From NCBI GenBank assembly GCA_029339505.1, contig JAQISU010000155.1, positions 20,588,001 to 20,652,000 on the forward strand: 64,000 nucleotides of DNA, given 5' to 3'. The position numbers and the translations under genes were made by a program. How positions within the stretch are numbered: the first letter of the stretch is position 1; each line of letters starts with the position of its first letter. This document shows, piece after piece, positions 44,926 to 58,000 of this stretch. Origin of the DNA: Unio delphinus. Its lineage: Eukaryota; Mollusca; Bivalvia; Unionida; Unionidae. The notes beneath the pieces were generated by a model. That model had not been told where the DNA came from. It searched no databases and worked only from the letters and a program-made list of their open reading frames with translations.

Positions 44926-45157
44926 ATTTAACAATGGCTGAGAAAGAGGGTGCTACTACCAAACATACTGCTGAAGAGAAAGGTGACCAAGCAGCGCAAC
45001 CTCCCACTACAACTAGCCAGAGCATCAATATCCCAAATACTTCATCTTCTGTCTCATTTTCATTAGGGTCCCCAGAAAGGTTCACAGGTGGAGGACTTGG
45101 TCCTCAAAGCATCCATTCAGTAGGGGAACTCTCTATGAGCCCAAGGAGTATACTCAG
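44926..45157 (+). CDS. ACACA: Acetyl-CoA carboxylase, first coding exon
   Basis: Acceptor TTTGCAG precedes 44926. ATG at 44934 starts a Ser/Thr/Gln-rich disordered N-terminus ([10 protein letters not shown]...). It ends with a [16 protein letters not shown] segment at donor AG|GTGAGA (45157/45158), leaving phase 2. The N-terminal tail of animal acetyl-CoA carboxylases is disordered and carries regulatory phosphorylation sites; here several Ser-Pro and Arg-x-x-Ser patterns (SPRS, RSIL) are visible. No stop lies between the acceptor and the ATG, so an upstream coding exon cannot be excluded. The assignment rests on exons 2-4, which join in phase. Confidence 0.75.
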
Positions 45158-48100
45158 GTGAGACTTTTATTTGTTTAAATGTATTGGGTTTAAAGTTATT
45201 AAGAGTTTAAAGAAGACATGCTATTCTTAAAACCTTATGTCCTGAAACTGCATTGGAATCATTCTATGCAGTTTTTCAACATAATGGCACCAAGATCAGT
45301 AGATTTGAATAAATATGGACTCATATATAAACGGTTCAGTTTCAAGTTTTTGCAATGTTTTTATTTTGTTTTTGGTGGTTTTTAACTGAACTTTCAGGCT
45401 AAGCATTAAAGGTAATGGGAGCTAAGTGCATTCCCAAGGACACACTGATGTAGATGAACCTGGCTGGCCTGTGGACTACAAGTGAAAATCTCTACCAGTT
45501 GAGCTACTGTGACTCCCTCAAATATTCTAGAATATTATGTGTTAATATGTGCGTTTGAATTTTTTTTAGATGTGCTGACAATTTTAATTTTTTGAACCAT
45601 GGGGTGGTTATGATTATATGGTTATAGTGTTTTGCCCATGGATTGTTGTTTATATGCCTGCTTCTGCTATGCTGGCTTAGGACTCAAAAAATATAAAAAG
45701 CAGAGCAGCCAGACCTTTTATTGCATATTCCAACCCATCCCTCTCCATTCCTTCAACGCCCAGTGCCTGGTCCAAGTACTTGCCTCCACCTTCACCCCAA
45801 GACAGTGACCAGAGTAATAATGCAATATCATAAATATATATAGTTTCAATGGAAAATATTTGAAAATGTCTGTGTTGAATTTTGTATTTCTGATCTATAA
45901 CTCCCTAACAGGAGTAGCATGTAACACTGACACCCACACCCCTTTTACAGCTGGATATCCTAAGCAGAGCATAAATGCCAAGTTTGGTAAATTTCCAGCC
46001 AATGGGGATTGGGATGTGGTATTGAACAGATTGCAAGTATTACAATAAATGGCCATTATAAGATGAGGATAAATATAAAATAATTAAATTCTAAAAGATC
46101 CTTGATAACTGAATTAAAATACGTTGTGTAAATTTGCATGCTCCACCATGTTTATGATACATACCTATAGTGTTTTCCATGTTTATGATACATACCTATA
46201 GTGTTTTCCATTGTCCATTTCTAGTTTTGCAAAGCAAGAGTGGATTTATATCCAGTGGACATAGTTTTGGATCAGAAAGTGCCTGAATTTTAACAATATT
46301 AACATAAAATGGCACAAATTTTTGAAATTGCCATTTTCCATTGCTTGTTGTGTAAAAGTTATGTTTTGGAGCTTTTAAATAACTTAAACAATTTCCATCA
46401 CCTTTCATTGGAAAAGTGCATATATTCAGCAATGAAAATTTGTTTTTCATAGTCACCAGTGTAGGGTTTGGTTGTTGTTGTTGTAGGTTTTAACAACATT
46501 TTAAAGAAGAATATAGGCTATAGGAAGAATATATATACATGGCAGCCGGTATAAATGGTGAAGGAAGAACCTGGGAAACCCCAGAAAGAACCACCAACCC
46601 ATGAAAAGCTACTGGCATGCTTTCTCACGTACCCACATTGGCCAAACCCAAGACTTGAACCCATGCAGACAGGTGAGATGACAATGATCCAATACAGTGA
46701 GCGCTTTAGACCACTTGGCCATTCGGAGTGCCTGTAAGGTTAGGCAGATAATGATTGTTTATAGCGACAGGTATTTCTGGTTTTTCCTTCAATTTTAATT
46801 CTATTTCTGAAAACCATTTTCAGATGGAAATGAACTTAATTTATGAAAGACTCTGGTTTAAGTATTCATTGTTTATTTTGTTGCATGTCTCCACGTCATT
46901 CATGTTTTTAATTGGTTCTGAGATATAATTTTCACTAAATAAACGTTTTATTTATATCTGGTGTGGATAAAAAGACAATTATATTACATACAATTTCAAA
47001 ATGGTACAAGATGATGACAATATGGTACTTCTCCATTACAGGTGAATGTTACCTGTAATTTGTAATTCTGTGTAATAAAATAATCTTTCTTCTGCCAAAG
47101 TTTTCTGGGACTTGAGGAGACCAAAATTGTTATTCATGTCCCCACCTCAGTAGCCACTGCAGCCATCTTGAAATTCATTTTAATGTAACTCCTAATCAGA
47201 ATGTAGTATCAAAATTTGGGAGGGGGGGGGTCACCAGAAGAATTTTTATGATGTATAGTTGGTTCTAAATTAAACTGATGCCAATCTCAATGTATGTCCA
47301 GTATGGCCACCATGCTTTTTTAAATAATTGATTTTTCTGCTCCATGAACATCATTTTCATGTCATAAAGAGATTATATTGTGCTGTACCTATAGATTAGA
47401 CACTTTGTACATTTGATTAATCTAAGAATTGAACAGAATTGGAGGTGGGGCGGATAAAAAAAACAGTTTATTTTGAAGGTATTAGTATTGATGATATACA
47501 AGCAAAAGAAACATAATGTAGTCAGATTTATCCACCGATCAAAATCACTTTGGCAAAGTATGCCAGAAATTCATAGGTGAATAAGTTCATCAGACTGCAT
47601 TTCATTGCATGTGTTAAACTCAGGTGACCACTGATCAGTCCAGTCAAGTTATTGTTAAATCTTTGGATTGTACTGCTAACTGTTAGCAAGAACGATCAGA
47701 AAAACTTTTATTATATGCAGTCATTAAATTTGATGGGTTTATTTATGGGCACATTTGAAGTCACTGTATACAGAAGCTACCTGTTTATAGAAGTGAAAGA
47801 CGTGTACTTTTCCAGCTATGTTGAATATTTCTTTGGTTTTCATTTATATTTATTGTATGTCCATCAACTAACACAATTTTTTTAAAAAATAAATCCAGAA
47901 CTACTAGACCAGTTTTGACTAAAACTGGCTCATAGTATCCAGGCTTGTGGGACTTTCAAATTTGTATAAATGTTGCTGCTTTGCCATGAAAAACTCTTAA
48001 ATAACATCTTTAATAGTGCTGAAAAGAGGTTGATCCCAAACTGATGCTAACATGGTCAATCTGTCATATAATATGGTCACCATTACTAAAAATAGGAAGG

Positions 48101-51100
48101 GGCACCGAGTGGTCGAGTAGTCTAAACCACGTTCCATTACGGATCACTGCCGTTTCACCTGTCTGCGCGGGTTTGAGTCTAAGATTCGGCTAATGTAGTT
48201 ATGTGAGAAAGCTTGCCAGTAGCTTCTTGTGGGTTGGTGGTTCTTTCCGTGGGTTTTCCCGGGTACTTCCTCCACCATTAATACTGGCCGCCATGTATAG
48301 ACTATCGTGTGCTGAAAAATAGTGTTAAACCCTACAACAACAACAACAACAACAACTAAAAATAGGAAAACCTTTAAACCAGAAACACCAAATTTGTTTG
48401 GCTTGGAACCAAAACATAAAATGCAGGCATGAGCAAGAACAGTACTTTATCACTAACCATGCATATTAATTAAAATGAATATTCTGAGAAGGGCTGCCTA
48501 CATGTCTATGTCAATGTCAAGGATTGGGCTGCACGTTTCGTATGCCTGCTTTAAACATAACTTCTTTTCCAAAAATATTGAATAGAATTTAACTAAACCT
48601 GAGAAGTGACCATTCAAGACTACTTATTGTGCTGATCCACTGTTAATCATGACTGCTGTTATTAAAAATAGAAAAATACAATAACAATAATCACTTTTCA
48701 AAACTTTTTCAAAACTGCTGGATAGTATTTAATTAATCATGAGAAAGAGCATCCTGTTATTATAACTTGTACATATAATGCCAACCTGTCATCAGATATG
48801 TCCACCATTACTAAACATAGGGGGCCCCAAGTGGTCAAAAGCGCTTTCCGTTATGGATCACTGCCATCTCACCTCTGTCTGCATGGGTTTGTGTCTCAGA
48901 TTCAGCCAATGTGGGTATGTGAGAAAGCTTGCCAGTAGCTTATCGTGGGTTGGTGGTTCTTTCTGGGGGTTTTCCCGGGTTCTTTTGCCACCATTAATAC
49001 TGGCCGTCATGTATAGCCTATCGTGTGCTGAAAAATGGCGTTAAACACTACAATAACAACAAGACAGATTTTTTAAAAATAACTTCTCAAAAAACCCATT
49101 AAATTTGACCAAAACATTTGACAGAAAGCATCTGCCTAAACTAGAATGAACATTGGCACAGTTTGATCTTAGAAAACTGCAGAACAGAAATTTACCAACT
49201 TTTGACACAAATCATTTTGGCATAGGGGTGTTTTATAGGGCATAACCGAAAATCGCCTCGGACATTCTCTTCAGCTGAATATCCCATTTTTTGGTACTAT
49301 TCGGAAGTATTCGCCTTGGCAAATAATACACACACAAATGGTTACAATTAAAAATAATTCAGTAAATATCAAACTTTTTTTTAAAAAAGTTAATACATAA
49401 TAATTTTAGTTAATAATACAATTTTTCATCTTATAGGCAATATATACGGACTGGTATATGGTACACGAAAAGTTAAAGCTTTGCAAATGATAATGAAACA
49501 AACGGTATTCTCTGGAGTCGTACCTACTACTCTGTTTGTGCCTGGATCTGGCAAATAGTACATCCAAATACTCAGATTCTGTACTTGGCAAAAATTGTCT
49601 ACTCAGTTAGGGTCAAGTGTTTTAATAATGGACAAAGAAATATGCTGATATGCCATTAAATATGAATCAATCTAGAAAAACTAGGTAAACTTGAAACAGT
49701 GGTTTTCATAATGTAATATATATACTTCCTTCTTAAATCACGTCAAACTGCAAACAACAAAGATCCAGATCTGCCATAGAATAATGCGCCTGCAGACCAG
49801 GGTATATGTTGCTTGTTCTACTGAATACTGAATACTCATAACAAACTGCCATGACCTAGATCTGCCAGTGCAAGTTGGACTAAACTTGTAAGCGAGTATA
49901 TATGGTATTCAGTCAACAGAAATAACTTTAAATATAATGGCAAAACAGGTAGCATTACATGAATGACTCTTGAAATATTAAGTATCACAGGGCAAGAGAA
50001 TATAGCACTTAATGAAAATTGTTATCTTTTCTGGAAGGATTGTTTAACACAGTAGATCAATTCTATTAAACACATGAAAATATCTCTTCATAGGCAATGA
50101 AACAGTGTATATTACTGCAATGGGTAACAGTCATGTTTCTTCAAATAAAAGTGAACTTCGGCATGTTCAGTCAAATATTTGCAGAAAGAGTGTTGACAGT
50201 AATTGTAAATAAATGTCCACATTTAGTTCAACCCAGCTGCCAACTGCACAGATCCAGATATGCCATTGCATAACACACTAGTTGATATCGGTTTATGCAA
50301 CACCATTTGCTAGAAATAATATAACCAATAACATAGTCCCTTATCTGCTGGTACATAATGCAGTGGCAGTTCAGGGTCTATGTTGTTTTCAGTTTGACTG
50401 GTGTTTTATCCATGTTTAGATGGTTTGTATTACCTGGAATACAGGAGAAAATTGATAAGAGAATATGAGAAATTTTTACTTTGTGTAGTTAAGGGCATGC
50501 ATGTTTATTGATTACATTTACTTAACAAGAAGGGATAGTTCAGTTTCTTTGCATTGTTCACGAAGTTAGATTACAAGAATATGAAGTATCATGTTAAAAT
50601 GGGAAGTTAAAAATGACCCTTTTTTCTACATTTTCTCTATGAGTGATCTGTGCTACTTTTCATGATTGTGAGATTTAGATTGGAATATTTCTCATGGTAA
50701 GTATTGGATATAGTCTGACATGTATGCTTTTTATATGTTTCAAGTTTACTTGCAATGTGTCTGCTCATGAACTAGTAGTTATTTTATATTTTAAATGAGG
50801 ATTTACATATATCTACAAACAGTAGAACTGGGTCCATTGTTATTTTATATGTTTAATAAGAACTGATCTAGAAACTGAAACTGAGTCCATTGTTATCTTA
50901 CATTCCTAATGAAAACTGATCTAGAAACAGTAGAACTGACCCATTGTTATTTTATGTTTCATGAGAGCCTATCTACAAAAATTGTGCACTTACCCCTTGT
51001 TATCTTACATGCCTATTGTGAACCTGTCTGCTAACTGCATGCCTAGTGAGAACTGATCTAATAACTGTTGAACTGGGTCCACTGATATTTTACTTGTTTA

Positions 51101-51249
51101 GTAAGAACTGATCTAAAAACCTTTGAAATAGGGCCAGTATTATTTTGCATGCTTAAGGAGAGCTCGGCTAGAAACCATGGAACTAGCCCTTATATTATCG
51201 TGCATGCCTAATGAGAACTGATCTACAAAATGTTGAACTGGCCCCATTG

Positions 51250-51298
<49 letters not shown>

Positions 51299-54200
51299 GG
51301 ATGTCCCAGCCAGTCACATTATCCTGACATCAGGCCAACCAGTCCTAACACTGACCTCTTAATGCTGAGTGCCAAGAGAGGCAGCTGTCAGAACCATTTT
51401 TTAAAGTCTTTGGTATAACTGGCAGGGGGGGGGGGGGACATACCCACAACCTCTCACAGCTGAGGTGGATGTTCTAACCACTAGGCCACTGGAGAATTTG
51501 CCTCATTGCTATTTTGCATGCCTAATGAGAACTGATATAGGAACCTTGGAACAGAGTCCATTATAATTTTACAAGAGCTAGGCCCATTATATTATTTTTA
51601 CATGCCTAATGAAAACTGATAAAGAAACCCTTGAACTGGCCCATTTTTTTACGTGCCTAATGAGGACTGATATAGAACCCTCGAACTTGGCCCATTAATA
51701 TTTTACATGTCTAATGAGAACTGATATAGGAGCCTTTGAACTGGGCCCATTATTATTTTACATGCCTAATGAGAACTGATAATGATATAGAAACCTTTGA
51801 GCTGTGCCCATTATTATTTTAAGGGTAATGTGAAAGTGGAGCAGACAAATCCTAGCATTTCTGTGAATTCCTAATTGTGCTAGCCATTATTGTCTGTAGA
51901 GAACTGAAACCATAGAGATTTAGTATGCATTGAAACTTTGAAAATTGTTTAGTTTTGTGTCAGTGTGACATACACTGATGTTTAAATGAGGATTTTTTTT
52001 GGGGGGGGGGGGGTAAGGGTCAGCATGTCTTGCATGCAGTTAAAATATTATCTTGTATATTACACAATGCACTGTTTTATCTAACTATTCCTTGCTACTA
52101 AAATATCTGTTTAGAATACATCCTGTTATTTAATCAATACTACAGGTCTGAACTTATTAGAACTGATAGGATAGATATTTGTATATGGGGTGATGTTTTA
52201 TCGCCGTGATTATTTTTTATCCTCACTGCATTGGGTATATTAAGTAGAAGTTACATGTTGGTCCGAGTAATCTCCTTTTGATATAGGGATTGGCGCCATT
52301 TCCTGTTAAAACGTCAGTTACTGCTTCCACTCTTGCCAGATCTTTTCTGAATAGTACAAGTATTCTATAAATTAACCCATGTTAAATCAAGTTCTAGGAG
52401 TTTTCTCTTGAAAGGGAAGTATATTCCATCCATAGTTTTACAGCTTTAATCTTTCTATCATTCATAGTTTCTGCTTTTGGGGGGGTCCCCATTTGATTTT
52501 TACAGACCATTAGAATCGGCCCCCTCTTAGTTATTTTGATTATCTGAAGGCTTATTATATTGTTTTACCCAAAGGCTTATCTGTATGTTATATAGTTTTT
52601 TTGTTTACTTGTTTATATTTATATTTTATTTTTTATTATTGCGTTGACAGTTTTGCTATCAGTTTTGTATAGCTCAATTTAACTTGTAGTTCAGTATCTC
52701 AATTGCATGTTCAGTTGTATCTAGCTCTTCATCAGATTTCATTTTGTATTCCTCTCTAATCTTCCTGTTTCTTTAACTTTCTTCAGCTGTAGATAATGAT
52801 ATATCTTTCTGCATATTTTCTTCTGGGGATTTCCTTATTTATTTCTGTTCCTTACATGCTACTGTATGTGCATCCTAGCCTTCAAGAAGGAACTCCGTGG
52901 TGGTTGTAAATTCACTGGTAAACATTCCATATTAATGTTAGGGCATTGTGTATTGTAATATGTTGCTGACAAAGGGTGAATGGTATCAAACATTTGAATG
53001 AGCATTGGAAGGACACTAATGGACTGCATACATTTTATGTATAACCTCACTAATAGTTGTTACTCAAGGTAATTACTGATACAATACTAGCTGTCTCATC
53101 AAGGTTACTCAAGCCAAAAAGTTTTAGCCAGTTAATCAGGGTTCTTGTAAGGGTTTGGTTTGGACTGATGTTTTAGTGCACTGCAATACAGGAAGGTTTT
53201 GTAACATTCCCGTGGTAGAATCCAATCATTCCATCCAAGGCTTAACTCACTCGTACACAAATGAAACTAAACATTACATGAAGGTACTTAATTTACTGAT
53301 CTTATTCAGGAATGAATTGCTTAAAAACATTGATTGTGTCTGTTGAGATGTCTGTCTATTCCCAAAGATTTAAAGCTGGCAATATTCAGTACTCAAGATT
53401 GGTGGTAGTGTGCTGGCACCAAGGCTAGTAAATTTCTGGTTGGACTAGTTGTTTCAATAGTCAAATGGCTAGTAAATTTCTGGTTGGACTAGATGTTTCA
53501 ATAGTCGAATGGCTAGTACATTTCTGGTTGGACTAGATGTTTCAATAGTTTAATGGCTAGTAAATTTCTGGTTGGACTAGTTGTTTCAGTAGTCGAATGG
53601 CTAGTACATTTCTGGTTGGACTAGATGTTTCAATAGTTTAATGGCTAGTAAATTTCTGGTTGGACTAGTTGTTTCAGTAGTTGAATGGCTATTAAAGTTT
53701 CATTAGTCACCAGCCAGTGTTTGTGTGAAAGACTAGTGAAGATTCAACTGGATATGTACATTTTTGAATCGACTAGTCCTTCTGGTTACAATTTATTTTT
53801 CAGTTCTAGGCCTAATATTTAATTGCAATATCTTCTGACTCCTTAAGTGATCTGTCCTTCATCAGTCTATTAATCTTCCTAAGCTGCTGGGTGGAGATTT
53901 GATAAACTTGAATGTTCTCTTGTGCATATGGTCAATAAGTTGGGTATGACATATAAGTACATGTAATTTGCTCCCTCCCCAGATGTCAAAGGAGAAGGTT
54001 GGGTAAAGATATTAGGAAAAACATATGGTGAAACCCTGTCTATACAGAACACTCTGGGAAACAACAAAATGTCCTTGTTGGAAAGTAGGCCTCAGATGTG
54101 TTTGGTCTCTCCTTCACCTTTTTTTGAATGAGTAAGGTGAAGAGAAAGTAGAAGGAAAAAACAGTGAAACTTGTCTATACAGGACATACTGGGAAACAAT

Positions 54201-55005
54201 AAAATGTCCTTTGTGAACAGTTGTCCTTCTCATATAGGTGAAATATGCATGAAATATGTCAGTACTAGTTTGGCACAAGGATGTTCCAATTAGTCACCCG
54301 ATTCTTTCCTGTAAAATACTGTTTCTGTTCCTTATCTTGTCATAACCAATTATTAACTAGTATTTTCTTTTAAAAATTCTTCCCTCTTTTTCTGAATTAA
54401 TAGAAGTTTTATTTGTTGCTGAATAATGCATTTCTGCATGTTCCTTTATCAAGAAATGAATCTTTAGATCATTTGTACAAACTCAGAATAATACATCACA
54501 CTAACATACATCAGTATCTTCAGGTCAGAAATCTGGCATAAATGTTTTTATTGATATGAATCATCACAAGATTTTTTTTGCCACATGAGATTTTTGTAAT
54601 TGCTAACATTAACATAGAGATAAACTGAAAAGGGATTCATAAATGTGGTTTATCAAAAGCATGTATCCTGATAATGAACTATTAAAAAAACTGTGATAGA
54701 TCAGAAGTAACCAGTTAAAGTTGCCCTGGTTACCTATTACTGTCAAAGTTACAGATAATGCATTTTAGATTATCATGTACCATGAACTAGAACTTGGTCA
54801 AAGTGACGTCCTTTCAAGGAATGATTTAGCATTGAATAAAAACTACTGACCTGAGTAAAGAAAATGAGATATCTTAAAAGGTCTTGCCCACTAACAGCGT
54901 TAGTTTATTGTCAATATTATGTTTATTTTAGTGGAGGAAAATGAGACCCAGTTATCATCAATTTCAGGAATTATAGCTGCATTATTATATATATATATAT
55001 ATATC

Positions 55006-55069
<64 letters not shown>

Positions 55070-58000
55070 ATCATTTCAGACACTCAATGTCAGGTAGTGC
55101 CAATTTAGATCACCGTGGTCGGAGGATTTCTATCCCCAAGGAGTACTGTGTAGCCACTCCAGAGGAGTTTGTCCATAAGTTTGGAGGAAACAAGGTCATC
55201 AATAAGGTAATGAGACTAGATAGCACAAACTCACTTTGCACCTCGATGATCTCAGAATCTTGGGAATGCAGTTTGTCCTGAAGTCCTTGGTGGATCACTG
55301 TGATACTTAGTACAAATTATGGTCATCGTTGGAAGAAGTGCATACCAACAAATCAAGCCTTATTCAAACTTTGTTGCCATTTTTGTTCTGCGACTTTTTT
55401 GTATTTAAAGCATTGAAATTTTGTACTTATTATGGTCATAAATTTAAAAATGCACATTTTTATTTGTTGCTCTTTATGACTCAAGCTAGATGTATGACAG
55501 AATATTTTTAATTCAATTATTACAACAATTTTTAGTTGATTGATATGAAACTTGAATATATATTATTGTCATAATAATTAGATATTTTTGTTATCCATTT
55601 ATTGTGCTTGGCAAGCACTATTTTCAGAAGAGTTGATACTTTTTTTAACTGTCGATTTATCTCTTATAGGGTTAGGGATGGAATGCAGGTAAGGTAGGGG
55701 TGTATTTGATATCAGAAAGTTACAGATCATTTGGGGGTGGGGTAATAGAAATCGCTTTTATATAACGTATGCCAAACTTTAAATAGCAAACAACAGCATC
55801 TTACATCATATAAAATGCATTGGGAGGAAAATGGTATCTGCAGTTAATTTTACTGATGATTTTTAACATTGTTTGCTTGGGTTGTTTAAACACATTATTT
55901 GCTATATCATGCTTAGGAAAAAGGATATGTTGTTTTTCCCCAAAAACACACTGAGGTGATTGACCTGGTAGGTAATGAATCCACAACAATATGAGTCAGA
56001 CACTCTGCCATTTGAGCTTTCATGGTTCTCTGCTTATGATTTTGTATAAATTAAGTCATTTACAAGCATATGTGTCTGTGCTATACACAGATGCCCTTGT
56101 ACACATTGTAATATTGAACTTTCTGTAAATTGGCTCTGAGGGTTCAGGTGTTCCAAAATTAGCAACAAAATTAAGGTTCATGACTATGCAGTTTTCTTGC
56201 ACAGCTTTTATTTAAATATCATTACATAGAAAAGGATATGATTAGTACCACATCACTAATTGTTAATAAAATAATAGCTGAAGGAGTATTCTGAATGCTG
56301 ATATACAAGTTGGATTCAACTTCAGTTTAAATAGGAATAAGATCTGCTATCACATAATGCGCCAGCAGATCTGGGTATATGCAGTCTTTTGGAGTAATGT
56401 GTAGAACTAGCAATGCACCAGCAGATCTGGGTCAGTATTGTTTGAAGTTGGAATAGGAAAGCAAGTACAACCATAAAATTTATGGATTATGGATCTTAAA
56501 CCCTATATTAAATGCACAAAGACAAGGGTAGTTTTGTGAGTGAAGTTTCAGCTAAATGTCTTAAACCAGAAGAGCTTATAGCATGGCCTGTTATCCATGT
56601 GTTTCTTAACAGAAGTTTTTTTTAATTATCACTACCCCTCCCAAACTACTTGGAGGATTGCCATGAAACTTTGTACACACATTCGTCCAATGGCCTAGTT
56701 GATTGGAACTTATAATAGTGATGCTCCGACATCCAATATGGCCACGGCAACTCCTGAATAGATGGCTATATTAACATTCACATTTTTATGACATATCATT
56801 GGTACTAAGATGTGCTGTAAAGGTTTGATCTTTAAGAAAAGGTACTTCCCATGTTTTCCTTACTGGTTATCCTAGTTCTTGAAAAAAATACCTTTTATTT
56901 GTTAGGTATATTTAATATAACATTTTTAATTCCCTTTATTTTGGTGTGGATTGTAGGATGTAATTTGGGTTACAATTATAGTCTACAATTTGTGTACCTC
57001 TCAAAAGACTGCTAGCTCAGCATATTTCTGGTTTAATTTCCTGAACTTGAGGCTTGCATTCGTCACAAGTTAGCAGATAATATTTTATTGGTTTAACTCT
57101 ACAGGTCATAAACCAGAAGAGCTTATGAGATATGTTTTTTGTCCATTATCCATCCATCCTTTGTTCTCAGACGTTTATTCTTGCTACTCCTACCAAACTA
57201 CTTAGGGGGATGAAATTAAACATGCATTCATCCTGTGTTCTCTTCTCCTCTCAAATGGACAGCTATATCAGCATCAGGTGATCACCAATAGACTTTGTAT
57301 GTAGTTGGTTCGAAGTGAAAATGGTGGCAAATAGGACTGCCACACTGGCTCTCTTGAAAATCTTCTTTCCACTACTCACGCTGAATAGAAGGTCATGTTG
57401 ACATGGAGCTTTCATCAAGAGACTTAAAATGATGTAATTTGTCTTAAATAAAAATGGTGCCAATCAGACTGCAGTATGTCCGCTACAGCAGCTAATTTGC
57501 TTTTATTCACGGAAGAATATTAGATATGGTTTCAGTGGTTAGCAATTGAAGGAATATATGACCCTGAATTCCAGAAAACTCTTTTCAGCTGGTAGAAAAT
57601 CAGTCCCTTTGGGGATTTTTGTTTAAATTTTACAGTTATGAAGACTTTTTTTTTCTTTCCTTCAGCAGAACGCTTGAATGGCCATTTTATGGTAGATTGT
57701 GAATCACTAAAGATGTTCTTTGGTCTTGTATACTTTTCCATGTCTTTACCATTTTCATTCACAGGAATGTTTTGCAGTTATGCACCAGCATATTTCTTCT
57801 TTATTATTTAATAAGAGGCAAAAGTAATAACCATGCCATTCCTGATTATCACAGAGTTCATAGCATTACAAATTGCATAGATAAAAGGTTGTATAAAATT
57901 GATGACGTCTTATTTGATCACTTATTTTCTCGCTGTGGAGTAAGTGATTTTACCACCGTAATATGGTAATTTGTGTAATTCCACTGCTATATCATCTTAG

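Larger units (their letters stand above)
50800..51835. repeat. Minisatellite (~55-65 bp unit) interrupted by GT tract and SINE
   Basis: Units contain CATGCCTAATGAGAACTGAT, AGAAACCTTTGAACTGGGCCC and ATTATTATTTTA. About 16 copies in total, split at 51249-51490. Confidence 0.85.
45158..55079 (+). other. ACACA intron 1 (9.9 kb)
   Basis: Phase-2 intron, GTGAGA ... TTTCAG. It contains SINEs (45415, 46470, 48096, 48815, 51298), two minisatellites, family M and T repeats and several microsatellites, with no further coding recognised. Confidence 0.8.

Noticed and set aside
53423..53707. Regularly spaced repeats that might look like a CRISPR array
   Set aside because: The whole 44-bp unit repeats with no unique spacers; it is a minisatellite in an animal intron.
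54919..55281. 120-codon frame covering ACACA exon 2 and the AT array
   Set aside because: Only 55080-55206 is exon; the upstream part is microsatellite and the downstream part is intron.
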